Origin: UBA6168 sp964643005
Lineage (GTDB): Bacteria; Bacteroidota; Bacteroidia; Chitinophagales; Saprospiraceae
NCBI GenBank assembly: GCA_964643005.1
Contig: CAZXQI010000048.1
Coordinates: forward strand, 1 to 26,768
DNA: 26,768 nucleotides
Direction: 5' to 3'
Shown: positions 7,491 through 15,052 of the stretch, one piece after another
Layout: the number at the start of each line of letters is the position of its first letter
How positions within the stretch are numbered: the stretch's first letter is position 1
Made by a program: the position numbers and the translations under genes
The notes under the pieces: generated by a model
Database searches by the model: none
What the model saw: only the letters and a program-made list of their open reading frames with translations
Told to the model about the DNA's origin: nothing

Positions 7491-8216
7491 TTATGCCGTA
7501 GCTGCGGCTGCCAGTTCTTTGGCTAATTCGATAGATTTAGGGAACAGGATATTGTTCTCTAAGTGGATGTGCAGGTGTAGGTCGCTGTCAAATTCTTGCA
7601 GCATTTTCATGGTCGCCATATAGGTATTACAGCCGTCGGCAGGGATGGCATAATCCGAAGTCAGGGCTTCGATCTCGTGGAATCTGGCGCCTTCATCGTC
7701 GTGCTCGGCCATCATCTTTTCAATGTTTTCGCGTACTTTATCGAAGTTGCCGCTTGCCGGAGAACCCTGGGCTGCCACCATTTTGCGGATAGCGGGGAAA
7801 AGCATCAGCTCTTCTTTTTTCATGTGCTTGGCCATCTCGCCCACGGAGGTTTTGAACAGTTCTTCCACTCTGGCCAATTCAGGGTGGTTGGCGCCGTGTA
7901 CTATTCTGATTTTTTCAATGTAGGGCGTGATTTCCCGAGATTTTTCTTCCACGTAGCGATGGTGTTTTTTCTCGATATAATCTGCCAGCAGATCCAGGGG
8001 CCAGGAGTTGTAGTCCATGGCGGAAGTATTTTTCTGGCTCAGTACTTTTTCTATGTCGCCAATCAACGACTCGACATCGCCGCTGTTTTCACAGGCCGAG
8101 CCGAGCGAGCGGTTCCCATTGCAACAAAAGTCTATTCCTCTTTCATCAAAAACAGAAGCTAAGCGAAAGTCTTTTGCTACCAATTCACCAATTTTGGTGT
8201 CTTTTGTGATTTCCAT
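7491..8216 (-). CDS. ric: Iron-sulfur cluster repair di-iron protein (RIC/ScdA/YtfE)
   Basis: Cytosolic di-iron protein that repairs iron-sulfur clusters damaged by nitric oxide or oxidative stress. It has 241 residues, normal for the full-length family. The N-terminal ScdA domain (1-60) has the signature GIDFCCNGN with Cys31-Cys32. The hemerythrin-like bundle (about 75-235) supplies the expected metal ligands: HH at 85-86, His107/His111, HMKKEE with His131 and Glu135, EHDDEG with His172, and HLHIHLENNILFP with His214/216/218 and Glu220. It is the last gene of a five-gene minus-strand cluster, 63 bases after the Rrf2 stop. That gap could hold its own promoter, but I see no TAnnTTTG box. Confidence 0.95.
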   Translation of the reverse strand: MEITKDTKIGELVAKDFRLASVFDERGIDFCCNGNRSLGSACENSGDVESLIGDIEKVLSQKNTSAMDYNSWPLDLLADYIEKKHHRYVEEKSREITPYIEKIRIVHGANHPELARVEELFKTSVGEMAKHMKKEELMLFPAIRKMVAAQGSPASGNFDKVRENIEKMMAEHDDEGARFHEIEALTSDYAIPADGCNTYMATMKMLQEFDSDLHLHIHLENNILFPKSIELAKELAAAATA

Positions 8217-8279
8217 AATACTTACTTTTTTATTTAGTTTAAAAATCCTTCAATTTCAATCAAGTCGCCAGTTCTCGTT

Positions 8280-8711
8280 TCATCCATTCAAAAAGGCAAA
8301 TCCATTGTTGACATTTTCGTAGAGGTCTTTGATTCGCCTTTCCTCGCACATAGCTCTAAACAAATCCCTGATGGGTTTGAAATCATTGTGAAAAGGACAG
8401 GGTCGGGTTTCGCTGCATTTGCTCAGTCCGAGGCCACATTGCTCAAAGACTTCCTGCCCGTCAATGGCTTCAACAATTTTAATCACCTGCTGGTTGATTT
8501 GATCCTCCGTCAGGAAGAAACCGCCGCCGGGTCCTTTGGCGCTGTTGATGATGTTTTCTTTGGCGAGCTTCTGCAATAACTTGCCGACGGTGTGTTCATT
8601 TTCATTGATGAACTCCGCCACCTCCCTCACGCCGGTCTTTTCTCCGGTGGGAAATTTGGAACCTAAATAGGTTACCGCCTTGATGGAAGCTTTGCAGGTC
8701 AGACTCAACAT
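8280..8711 (-). CDS. Rrf2 family transcriptional regulator with three-cysteine cluster site
   Basis: DNA-binding repressor of 143 residues, the usual Rrf2 size. The winged helix occupies about 1-70: GVREVAEFINENEHTVGKLLQKLAKENIINSAKGPGGGF is typical, including the wing GPGGGF. Three cysteines follow, Cys92, Cys99 and Cys105 (spacing 6 and 5), within QCGLGLSKCSETRPCPFH. This is the iron-sulfur binding segment found in NsrR and IscR, so it probably senses NO or cluster status. It sits within the RIC operon, four bases after the MIP18-like gene, and likely autoregulates through the palindrome at 11419-11444. Whether it is functionally NsrR-like or IscR-like cannot be decided here; the NO-related neighbours favour NsrR. 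Confidence 0.92.
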   Translation of the reverse strand: MLSLTCKASIKAVTYLGSKFPTGEKTGVREVAEFINENEHTVGKLLQKLAKENIINSAKGPGGGFFLTEDQINQQVIKIVEAIDGQEVFEQCGLGLSKCSETRPCPFHNDFKPIRDLFRAMCEERRIKDLYENVNNGFAFLNG

Positions 8712-8715
8712 GGCT

Positions 8716-9042
8716 TTAAAACATTCCCAAAAATTCGCGCCCTTCTTCCGAAATCATCTCCTGTTCCCAGGGTGGGTCGAAAATCAAATTGATCTCAATC
8801 CCGCTTTCGGGAAAAGACAACTGTAGCGCCTGTGTGACATTGTCCACGATGGATTCCCCCATGGGGCAAAACTGCGTCGTCAGGGTCATCGTGCAGACGG
8901 TTTTGTTTTCTTCTTCCTTGAAGTCCATGTCGTAGATCAGCCCCAGGTCCACCACATTGAGGCCGACTTCGGGGTCGTCAACGAACTTCAGGGCGGCTAA
9001 GGCCACTTCGCATTTTTCATCGTTATTGGTTGTTACATTCAT
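8716..9042 (-). CDS. MIP18/DUF59 (SufT/PaaD-like) metal-sulfur cluster assembly factor
   Basis: Small cytosolic protein of 108 residues that in related systems helps deliver iron-sulfur clusters. The hallmark DDPEVGLNVVDLGLIYDMD lies at 22-40. TMTLTTQFCPMGESI with Cys59 follows, then DPPWEQEMISEEG at 89-101; both segments are standard in this family. Its start overlaps the preceding gene's stop by ATGA (9039-9042), implying translational coupling to the membrane protein. Its place beside RIC and an Rrf2 regulator supports a role in rebuilding clusters after NO stress. Confidence 0.92.
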   Translation of the reverse strand: MNVTTNNDEKCEVALAALKFVDDPEVGLNVVDLGLIYDMDFKEEENKTVCTMTLTTQFCPMGESIVDNVTQALQLSFPESGIEINLIFDPPWEQEMISEEGREFLGMF

Positions 9043-10331
9043 GACTTTATAGGTTGATGAGTGATTACTTTGAGCACATTCCAGTTGTAGAGAACTGCCG
9101 CCACAATGAGCGCCGCCGCTCCAACTGATAATAAAACAGATAACTCACTCAAAATGCCGACAGCAAACAATACAAATCCCGCCAAATAGGCGATGCCCAT
9201 TATTTTAAAAATAAAAGGGTCGAATAAATCCTTAGGGCTGGGAGTTTTTCCAAGCGATGCGCGCCGATGATAGACTTTGTTCCAAACGATAAACGGGAGC
9301 GTTTTAAAGGTCATGCCGAAAATAATCGCCGACAGCCAGCCGAAGAAAATCATAAAGCCATACGCAAGAATGAGATTAGCTTTCTCCTGCGACAGCGTAA
9401 TCAGCAGGCCGACGATGACAAACAGCAGGATGACCGGCAGCAACAGCAGCCCCACAGACAGCAGGGACATCCCCACCTGATTGTCAACTAACCTCCGAAG
9501 CCGTTTCTTGTACGACTGTCGGCAGTAGTAAAGAAACAGAGCTACGGCGGTCAGAATCAGCGTATTGGAGATTAAAACGAAGCCCGTTTTTTCAAAGACA
9601 AAAAAGTCTAAGAGGTAAAAAAACAGCGCTATATTGATCAGACCATAAATCACCCATAGCAGTCGGGGATTTGTATATTTTGAAATTAAAAACATAGGGA
9701 TGAGCCGTCCGGCCATACCTGTGACGAGCAGCAGGAACCAGCCCACGATTCCGGCGTGAGCGTGTAAAGGCAGGAAGTGCAGAAAATCCTTAGAGAAAAT
9801 GGGCGATGTAAAATTATAGACCAGCAGTAGTCCCAGAATGACCGTGAACACCAACCACAGCAGCGCCGTGAAGACAAATACCGCATGGATGTTTTCACTT
9901 TTTCCCTTAAAAATACTCACCGAAATATTGGTCAGGAAAAAGAGAATGGCCAGTACCATGAGTTCGCCGCCCCGCCTCGTCAGTCCGCCCATGTCGAACA
10001 CAAAGAAGCCGTGAACGAGCAGGGGAATGGCAATCGCCGCCAGTCCAAAAGTTATGTAAGCCAGTGTCTCGCTGAACAGCTTCCCCTCGGCTACGACGGG
10101 CACGAGCTGGTGACTGGCGCCAAAGATGATCATCGTCCCCCAGCCTAAGGCCATCGTGTGAGTGATGGCCAGCGTCTTAGGATGAAAATAGTGTTGGGAA
10201 AATGCGTCTGTGTTGAGGAGGAGCAGAACCGTGGCCACCAAAAACGAGAGGGCTGCATAGGCGTAAAACGGCACGACGACCTTGTAAGAGGTGGTTTTGA
10301 TGGCCGCAGTATTTAGAGGAGAACCAAACAT
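9039..10331 (-). CDS. Polytopic NnrS/heme-copper oxidase subunit I-like protein of the NO-stress operon
   Basis: Inner-membrane protein of 430 residues with about 12 hydrophobic helices. The motifs HPKTLAITHTMALGWGTM (His50, His58), IIFGASHQLVPVV (His74) and LPLHAHAGIVGW (His190, His192) resemble heme-binding helices of cbb3/NOR-type subunit I and of the NnrS family. GMAGRLIPMF and IFGMTFKTLPFIVW look like internally related, duplicated segments. I do not find the paired CuB His-His or the bis-His helix X of true oxidases, so a terminal oxidase is unlikely. Related genes sit beside RIC and Rrf2 in other Bacteroidota and are usually labelled cytochrome c oxidase subunit I. The likely role is NO binding, sensing or detoxification. 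It starts 2 bases after the DUF2249 gene and overlaps the next one by 4 bases. Confidence 0.75.
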   Translation of the reverse strand: MFGSPLNTAAIKTTSYKVVVPFYAYAALSFLVATVLLLLNTDAFSQHYFHPKTLAITHTMALGWGTMIIFGASHQLVPVVAEGKLFSETLAYITFGLAAIAIPLLVHGFFVFDMGGLTRRGGELMVLAILFFLTNISVSIFKGKSENIHAVFVFTALLWLVFTVILGLLLVYNFTSPIFSKDFLHFLPLHAHAGIVGWFLLLVTGMAGRLIPMFLISKYTNPRLLWVIYGLINIALFFYLLDFFVFEKTGFVLISNTLILTAVALFLYYCRQSYKKRLRRLVDNQVGMSLLSVGLLLLPVILLFVIVGLLITLSQEKANLILAYGFMIFFGWLSAIIFGMTFKTLPFIVWNKVYHRRASLGKTPSPKDLFDPFIFKIMGIAYLAGFVLFAVGILSELSVLLSVGAAALIVAAVLYNWNVLKVITHQPIKS

Positions 10332-10333
10332 TT

Positions 10334-11140
10334 CTAAGCTTTAAAAATGAACAGGCGAACGTCGCCATCGCCGATTTCGTTGGTGCGAAATTCAAACTTG
10401 CGCTCCCGCAATTCGGGCAGAAGGAAAACGGGTATCCGCTTGTGATAGACGTAGAGCGCCATATCGGCAGGCAGGTTTTCCAATTCGTCCAGAATGGTGA
10501 GCATCGGCAGCGGCATTTCCAACTCCCGTACATCTATGGTTTTCATCCTGCCTTCGAAACGCTTCAGGGATTCCTCCCAGCCCTCGCCTGTGTCTTCCAC
10601 TTTGGCTTTGCTCTTGGCCTTGTCTGTTTTAAAGAAATAGGTATATACCGTATTCTCATCTATGATATTGGAGTAGGATTCGTAGCCCTGTTTTTCCAAC
10701 AACTGGATGAGTGGGATGGGATCGAAGCTGTTGATGAGCTTTAGGGTCTGACCTGGCGTCAGTTCCATCGCCTTTTCGTTGATCGTCCGCAGGGGGTCTT
10801 TTCCCGCATCCAAAATCGGACGCACGTCCAATTCGACCGTGTTTTCGGGTTTGACATTTTTCATAAAAGCGGGTACGGGCGTCTCCTGGTCGGCGCCGTC
10901 CTGCTGGGTCGCCGTATCTATCTCAAAACCGAGGGGCTGTAGTTTTTCAAAAAAATCATCTACCGTGCAGCCCCCGATTTTGCTGGCCATGCTGATAGAA
11001 GTTCTGGAGGCCATGAGTTTTCTCAACAGCGGATTGCGCAGTTTATTGAACTTGGGCGAAATGCTGATGATGGCTTCCAATGCCTCCGGGCTTTGTTTGA
11101 GGATGGAAGATATTTTAGTATTGGCATTGATAACTGACAT
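10334..11140 (-). CDS. DUF1858 plus two DUF2249 domains, NO-stress operon protein
   Basis: Cytosolic protein of 268 residues. Residues 6-65 match DUF1858 (ISSILKQSPEALEAIISISPKF... LRNPLLRKLMASRTSISMASKIGG), a domain often attached to RIC-like or hybrid-cluster-type proteins. Residues about 102-172 form a first DUF2249 unit (VELDVRPILDAGKDPLRTI, then PIPLIQLLEKQGY). Residues about 199-268 form a second (KTIDVRELEMPLPMLTILDEL, then HKRIPVFLLPEL). DUF2249 is a TusA/SirA-like fold of unknown chemistry. The protein is the first gene of the RIC operon, 2 bases before the membrane protein, behind the promoter and palindrome near 11.4 kb. The region before its ATG is A-rich without a Shine-Dalgarno sequence, and the leader is unusually long (about 250 bases). 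Confidence 0.82.
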   Translation of the reverse strand: MSVINANTKISSILKQSPEALEAIISISPKFNKLRNPLLRKLMASRTSISMASKIGGCTVDDFFEKLQPLGFEIDTATQQDGADQETPVPAFMKNVKPENTVELDVRPILDAGKDPLRTINEKAMELTPGQTLKLINSFDPIPLIQLLEKQGYESYSNIIDENTVYTYFFKTDKAKSKAKVEDTGEGWEESLKRFEGRMKTIDVRELEMPLPMLTILDELENLPADMALYVYHKRIPVFLLPELRERKFEFRTNEIGDGDVRLFIFKA

Positions 11141-11398
11141 ACCTGTGCGTTTTTGTTTTTGGCGCCGCCCCAGCCTTCCCTAAGTCCGTCCGACCGCGAG
11201 CCTCCGATGCGGCAAAAATTTTAAAACTCATTCGTTTTGTTTCTCGGGATTTATTTTTCCCGCCGGAACTGAAATCGAAAAGCGCTTTGGCAGATTCCTC
11301 CAGGCCTGATTTATTCAATTTGCTTTGAGAGAATTGAGCCGGGAACAACTCCGCTAAACTTGCGGGATTCCTGTGGTCGGCTTTCCTTTTTGCCGGCG

Positions 11399-11406
11399 CA
11401 AAAGTA
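11399..11406 (-). promoter_or_regulatory. -7 box (TACTTTTG) of the NO-stress operon
   Basis: On the minus strand TACTTTTG fits the Bacteroidota -7 consensus. Transcription would begin near 11392 and run into the DUF2249 gene at 11140. The palindrome at 11419-11444 covers the expected -33 region, so a bound repressor would block polymerase. Confidence 0.55.
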
Positions 11407-11418
11407 AGGGAAGTTTTT

Positions 11419-11444
11419 AATAAAAGTATTTAGATACTTTTATT
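11419..11444. promoter_or_regulatory. Near-perfect 26-base palindrome, candidate Rrf2/NsrR operator
   Basis: The two 13-base arms AATAAAAGTATTT and AGATACTTTTATT are inverted copies with a single central mismatch pair (positions 11430 and 11433). The site lies 13-38 bases upstream of the operon's -7 box. Long AT-rich dyads of this size are typical Rrf2-family (NsrR-type) sites, and the operon encodes such a regulator. A Crp/Fnr-family site is an alternative, though no TTGAT half-sites are present. Confidence 0.6.
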
Positions 11445-11450
11445 TTTAAA

Positions 11451-11480
11451 AAAAGGGCGACAAACTCTTGCCGCCCTTTT
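11451..11480. terminator. Terminator of the methyltransferase gene
   Basis: GGGCG (11455-11459) pairs with CGCCC (11472-11476), extended by four A-T pairs on each side. On the minus strand the stem is followed by a run of seven T, so it ends the methyltransferase transcript just before the operator of the NO operon. The plus-strand side also has a T-run. Confidence 0.75.
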
Positions 11481-11518
11481 TTCCAATTTCACAATCTGTA
11501 TTTTTTCCTGAATCCGAG

Positions 11519-12289
11519 TCAGGGTTTTTCTGCGATAATGGCGATGGAATTGATGTGCTTCTGGTGCAGCTTAAAGGTTTTGTGCATATCCTGAATGCGC
11601 AATCTGGCCGCCTTGTTGAGCATGATATTCAGTCCGATTTTCAAAAACCGGAGGAATCCCTCGTCGTCAATGATGCGCTTGGTTTCTAACAGGTGCATCT
11701 CGTTGGTGAAGACCTTTTTGACGACAAAGCCTTCTTTCTCCAACAGAGCCGTCCATTCCTTTTCCGTCAGCGGCCGGGCATTGACCTTGATAGACAGCGC
11801 CAGGTCTCTCTGTATTTTGGCTTTTAACTGATCGTCCACTTCTACCAATCCCAGCTCGTGGATGCCGTACAATCCGCCCTTTTTCAGCACCCTAAACGCC
11901 TCCCGAATAATTTCTGCTTTTCGGTGATCCGCCTGCATGGTCAGCATGGCTTCCCCGACGACCTTATTTTTCGAACAGTTTTCCAATCCCGTTTCTGCGG
12001 CATTTCCCAGCCGAAACTGAATCTGCTCTCCCTTGATCTTTCCCCTAAGCAGTTTGACTATGTCCTTATCGGCATCTACGCCCGTATAAGATTTTGGATG
12101 TTTGGCCACCATCAGCGATGCGGTGAAACCTATTCCAGGAGCAAATTCTACGATGTCGTCTTGTGGTGAAATGTGTAGTTCTGAAATTAATTTTTGTGTA
12201 AGCTCTTTGCCGCCAGGGCGCAACACTCTTTTACCCATTTTGGCGAGTATCCAGTGCCCTTGCGCTTTGCTCATTTCTTTCGTGTCCAT
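11519..12289 (-). CDS. Class I SAM-dependent methyltransferase
   Basis: Cytosolic enzyme of 256 residues. The Rossmann motif I is VEFAPGIGFTASLM (about 48-61), followed by the acidic residue ending strand 2 (YTGVDADKDIV, about 68-78) and a post-motif region LKKGGLYGIHELGLVEVDD (about 134-152). The substrate is not evident: the sequence lacks the marks of UbiE, Trm or DNA methyltransferases that I know. The C-terminal half is helical and ends SIAIIAEKP. It lies directly upstream of the NO-stress operon on the same strand but has its own terminator and a possible -7 box at 12407-12414, so it is probably a separate transcript. The ATG at 12289 has only a weak ribosome-binding region. Confidence 0.85.
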   Translation of the reverse strand: MDTKEMSKAQGHWILAKMGKRVLRPGGKELTQKLISELHISPQDDIVEFAPGIGFTASLMVAKHPKSYTGVDADKDIVKLLRGKIKGEQIQFRLGNAAETGLENCSKNKVVGEAMLTMQADHRKAEIIREAFRVLKKGGLYGIHELGLVEVDDQLKAKIQRDLALSIKVNARPLTEKEWTALLEKEGFVVKKVFTNEMHLLETKRIIDDEGFLRFLKIGLNIMLNKAARLRIQDMHKTFKLHQKHINSIAIIAEKP

Positions 12290-12406
12290 ATTAATGATTG
12301 TAGTCTTGAAAATGAAAATGCGTTAATTCTGCGGAGCTGCTACCGGCCACAGCCAGACAGCTATCGGCCAATGCGCCTTGCGCAAGCTCCCTGCATCAGT
12401 GCGGGG

Positions 12407-12414
12407 CAAATGTA
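12407..12414 (-). promoter_or_regulatory. -7 box (TACATTTG) for the methyltransferase
   Basis: TACATTTG on the minus strand fits TAnnTTTG and would give a leader of about 110 bases. No matching -33 TTTG is evident. Confidence 0.4.
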
Positions 12415-12591
12415 GAATAAGTCTAAATAAGAAAAAAATAAAAGACGAAAATCACCCTACTGCATCGAATCTCCTGTTCCTGCCGCCTTTGTGAGAGCCG
12501 CATCCGGGCAAACCTCCGAGACCGATAACGGCCAAAAACAAAAACAGCTGCAGCAACCGCGACGGAAAACGCCCCAGCCTCTACATTTGCG

Positions 12592-12599
12592 CCGGAAGA
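12592..12599 (+). promoter_or_regulatory. -7 box (TACATTTG) for pabBC-pabA
   Basis: TACATTTG fits TAnnTTTG and would start transcription near 12605, giving a leader of about 20 bases before the ATG at 12627. This placement supports 12627 rather than the internal ATG at 12729 as the pabBC start. Confidence 0.5.
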
Positions 12600-12626
12600 C
12601 AGGCACGGGAGATTTTAGTAGAAGAA

Positions 12627-14339
12627 ATGCCCAGTGTAATAAGGCGTGGATCCGCGCATTTAAATTTGGAAAAAAAATCCGAAGTGGAGACGCCGCCAGA
12701 GGAACCGCCTCAGCTTAAATTGATTTCAATGCAAGTTTATGCCGATAAGGCTTTCAATCATCCGATCAAAATAATTAAGGCGTTTAATAGCGCCGAGCTA
12801 TTGAGCGCTATCGGAGAGGTAGAGACTCTCTCCAAAACTCGCTACCTGCTCGGCTACGTCAGATACGAGGCCAAAGATGTTTTTCCGGGAAAAGACATTG
12901 AATCGGAATACCCCCTTCTGTACTTTGAAGTTTTTGAAAAATTTGAAAAATACCTCCCTAAGCAGGCTAAGCCAGCTTTTTTAAATCCCACTCCGGCTCT
13001 GAGTTTTGAGCAGTACCAGTCAGCCATCGGTCAAATCAAAAATGAAATATCCTGCGGCAATACCTACGAGCTTAATTACACCTTTGATTTTGACATTGAT
13101 TATTCTGGCGACTGCTTTGACCTGTACGAATACCTTTTGAGCATTCAGCGCACTCCCTACAACGCCTTCATAAAAAATGAGCGCGAAACGCTGCTCTCCT
13201 TCTCGCCCGAATTGTTTTTTGAAATTCAGGACAGGCATATCCTTACCAAGCCCATGAAAGGAACCGCCAGACGAGGCAAAGCCGACGACCAACAATTGAT
13301 AGAAATGCTGAGAAACGATGAGAAAAATCGCGCTGAAAATGTGATGATCGTAGATCTGCTGCGCAACGACCTCGGGCGAATTTCGGAGACAGGTTCCGTG
13401 CAGGTAACCCGACTCTTTGAGGTGGAAACTCATCCCACCTTCCACACCATGACCTCCACCGTCGAAGCCCGTCTGTCAGAGGGCGTTTCTCTCCTGGATG
13501 TTTTCAAAGCCGTCTTCCCCTGCGGTTCCGTAACAGGGGCGCCTAAAATCCGAACCATGCAGATTATAGACGAAATAGAGCGCGGGAGCCGGGGCATCTA
13601 CTGCGGCGCCATCGGGTTTTTAAGTCCTGAAAAAATCACTTTCAGCGTGCCCATACGGATTTTGCAAATGAGGAAAGTCGGCAGCTTGCAATACCGCGTC
13701 GGCGGCGCCATAGTCTGGGATTCCAGCGCCCGCGGCGAATGGTTGGAAGCCCACACCAAGACAAAGTTTTTGACGGAAAATTTTAAAATTATTGAAACGC
13801 TCCAATCCGATTCACCGGATTTGGATAAGCACCTCGCAAGAATGGAAAAGGCGGCGCAGCATTACCGATTTCCGTTTGACCCGACGAAGCTCTCCTCCCC
13901 TTCAGGTCATGGGATTTTCCGCATCCTGTTGGACAAGTCCGGCCATTTTGAAACGAAACTCAAAGAGCTGCGGGAGGCTACATCGGACAAGGTGAGGATT
14001 TCAGAAATTGCGGTGAACAGCAGGGATGAGTTTTTACAATACAAAACAACTTACCGCCCTTATTACCAGGTGGATTACGAGCTTTTCTACGACGAACTAT
14101 TTTTTAATGAAAAAGGAGAACTGACGGAAGGCTCCCGAACGAATATCGTCCTGGAGCTGTATGGAAAGCTCTACACACCGCCCACTACCTGCGGCCTGCT
14201 CAACGGGATTTACCGCCAAAAGCTGTTAGACCAGGGGCGATGCACAGAAAAGGTACTCTACAAAGAGGACGTATATGCCGCTACGGCCATCTATTGCGTA
14301 AACTCATTAAGGGGAATGAAAAAGGTGCAACTGATATGA
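12627..14339 (+). CDS. pabBC: Bifunctional aminodeoxychorismate synthase component I / aminodeoxychorismate lyase (PabB-PabC fusion)
   Basis: Makes 4-aminobenzoate for folate: the PabB part aminates chorismate with ammonia from PabA, and the PabC part releases pyruvate. Of 570 residues, about 35-385 form the chorismate-binding domain with PMKGTARRG (Lys211, the residue typical of PabB), NVMIVDLLRNDLGRI, HTMTSTVEA and CGSVTGAPK (299-307). Residues about 387-570 are a shortened class IV aminotransferase-type lyase with YKTT (Lys473, PLP lysine), GELTEGSRTNIV and TTCGLLNGIYR. This length and order match known PabB-PabC fusions. The first 34 residues look like an unconserved extension and the ATG at 12729 is an alternative start; the promoter box at 12592 and AGAAGAA before 12627 favour the longer form. 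It overlaps pabA by ATGA. Confidence 0.93.
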   Translation: MPSVIRRGSAHLNLEKKSEVETPPEEPPQLKLISMQVYADKAFNHPIKIIKAFNSAELLSAIGEVETLSKTRYLLGYVRYEAKDVFPGKDIESEYPLLYFEVFEKFEKYLPKQAKPAFLNPTPALSFEQYQSAIGQIKNEISCGNTYELNYTFDFDIDYSGDCFDLYEYLLSIQRTPYNAFIKNERETLLSFSPELFFEIQDRHILTKPMKGTARRGKADDQQLIEMLRNDEKNRAENVMIVDLLRNDLGRISETGSVQVTRLFEVETHPTFHTMTSTVEARLSEGVSLLDVFKAVFPCGSVTGAPKIRTMQIIDEIERGSRGIYCGAIGFLSPEKITFSVPIRILQMRKVGSLQYRVGGAIVWDSSARGEWLEAHTKTKFLTENFKIIETLQSDSPDLDKHLARMEKAAQHYRFPFDPTKLSSPSGHGIFRILLDKSGHFETKLKELREATSDKVRISEIAVNSRDEFLQYKTTYRPYYQVDYELFYDELFFNEKGELTEGSRTNIVLELYGKLYTPPTTCGLLNGIYRQKLLDQGRCTEKVLYKEDVYAATAIYCVNSLRGMKKVQLI

Positions 14340-14908
14340 TTCTGATAGACAATTACGATTCGTTCACTTACAATATCGTGCAGTACCTCCGCGAATTGGG
14401 AGTCCATCCCCGCATCTTTGAGAACGATAAAGTCAGTATCGGGCAATTGCGCTCTATGGATTTTGAGAGCATCGTCCTATCGCCGGGGCCGGGTTCTCCT
14501 CTGGACGCCGGCATTTCAATGAGCGTCGTCGCCGAGTTTTACAAATCAAAAAACATATTGGGAATATGCTTAGGGCACCAGTGCATCGCCCGGTTTTTCG
14601 GCGCCGACATTGTCAAATCCGAGCCGGTGCATGGAAAGGTCTCCCAAATATATTTTGACGATCGCTGCCAACTTTTTCAGGACATTCCTCAGGGCTTCGA
14701 GGCTTGCCGCTATCATTCTCTCTGCGTCGAAAACATGGATAGTGAGTTACTTCCCACCGCCTGGACAAAGGACGGCGTCAATATGGCCCTCATGCACGCG
14801 CGCTATCCGGTCTATGGCGTGCAATTTCACCCCGAAGCTATTTTAACCACCTACGGGAAAAAGCTGCTGGAGAATTTTCTTTCGATTTCAAATGAAGGAA
14901 AAGGGTAA
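14336..14908 (+). CDS. pabA: Aminodeoxychorismate/anthranilate synthase glutaminase subunit
   Basis: Class I glutamine amidotransferase of 190 residues that supplies ammonia to the chorismate-amination subunit. The start MILIDNYDSFTYNIVQYL is characteristic. The oxyanion strand is SPGPGSP, the nucleophile is Cys78 in GICLGHQ, and the His165/Glu167 pair lies in QFHPE; RYHSL is also present. The ATG at 14336 overlaps the pabBC stop codon (ATGA), indicating translational coupling and equal synthesis of both subunits. Because no tryptophan genes are nearby and the partner is PabB-like, PabA is more likely than TrpG, although some organisms share one subunit. Confidence 0.93.
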   Translation: MILIDNYDSFTYNIVQYLRELGVHPRIFENDKVSIGQLRSMDFESIVLSPGPGSPLDAGISMSVVAEFYKSKNILGICLGHQCIARFFGADIVKSEPVHGKVSQIYFDDRCQLFQDIPQGFEACRYHSLCVENMDSELLPTAWTKDGVNMALMHARYPVYGVQFHPEAILTTYGKKLLENFLSISNEGKG

Positions 14909-15052
14909 GACGGGATTTTGTACGGGGATTTTTCCCGCTGATTCCTTTTGAGATATCAAGCTTCTCTAACCTCGTCCCTGAATCAAACCTCTCTCTGGTT
15001 CCAAAAACTCCCACTAAAACAAAGGCTGCGGAACTCAGATTCCTCCAGTCTT

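Larger units (their letters stand above)
12290..12626. other. Divergent intergenic region between methyltransferase and pabBC
   Basis: This 337-base stretch contains no convincing gene. It holds two facing copies of TACATTTG: one on the minus strand (12407-12414) for the methyltransferase and one on the plus strand (12592-12599) for pabBC. The remainder is GC-richer filler with no clear hairpin. Confidence 0.6.

Noticed and set aside
9039..10331. Calling the membrane protein a functional terminal cytochrome oxidase
   Set aside because: Characteristic CuB and helix X histidines are not seen and no oxidase partner subunits are encoded nearby.
11115..11348. Minus-strand 77-codon frame in the leader of the DUF2249 gene
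   Set aside because: Its composition looks random, it overlaps the confident start at 11140 and ends inside that gene, and it lacks a plausible start context.
12506..12523. 18-base word matching 22137-22154 with two differences (GGGCAAAyCTCCGAGrCC)
   Set aside because: A match of this quality is expected by chance in a window of this size and its flanks do not align.
14909..15052. GGGGATTTTTCCC-type hairpin between pabA and the MFS gene
   Set aside because: The stem is only 4-5 bp and no clear T-run follows on either strand; too weak to call a terminator.
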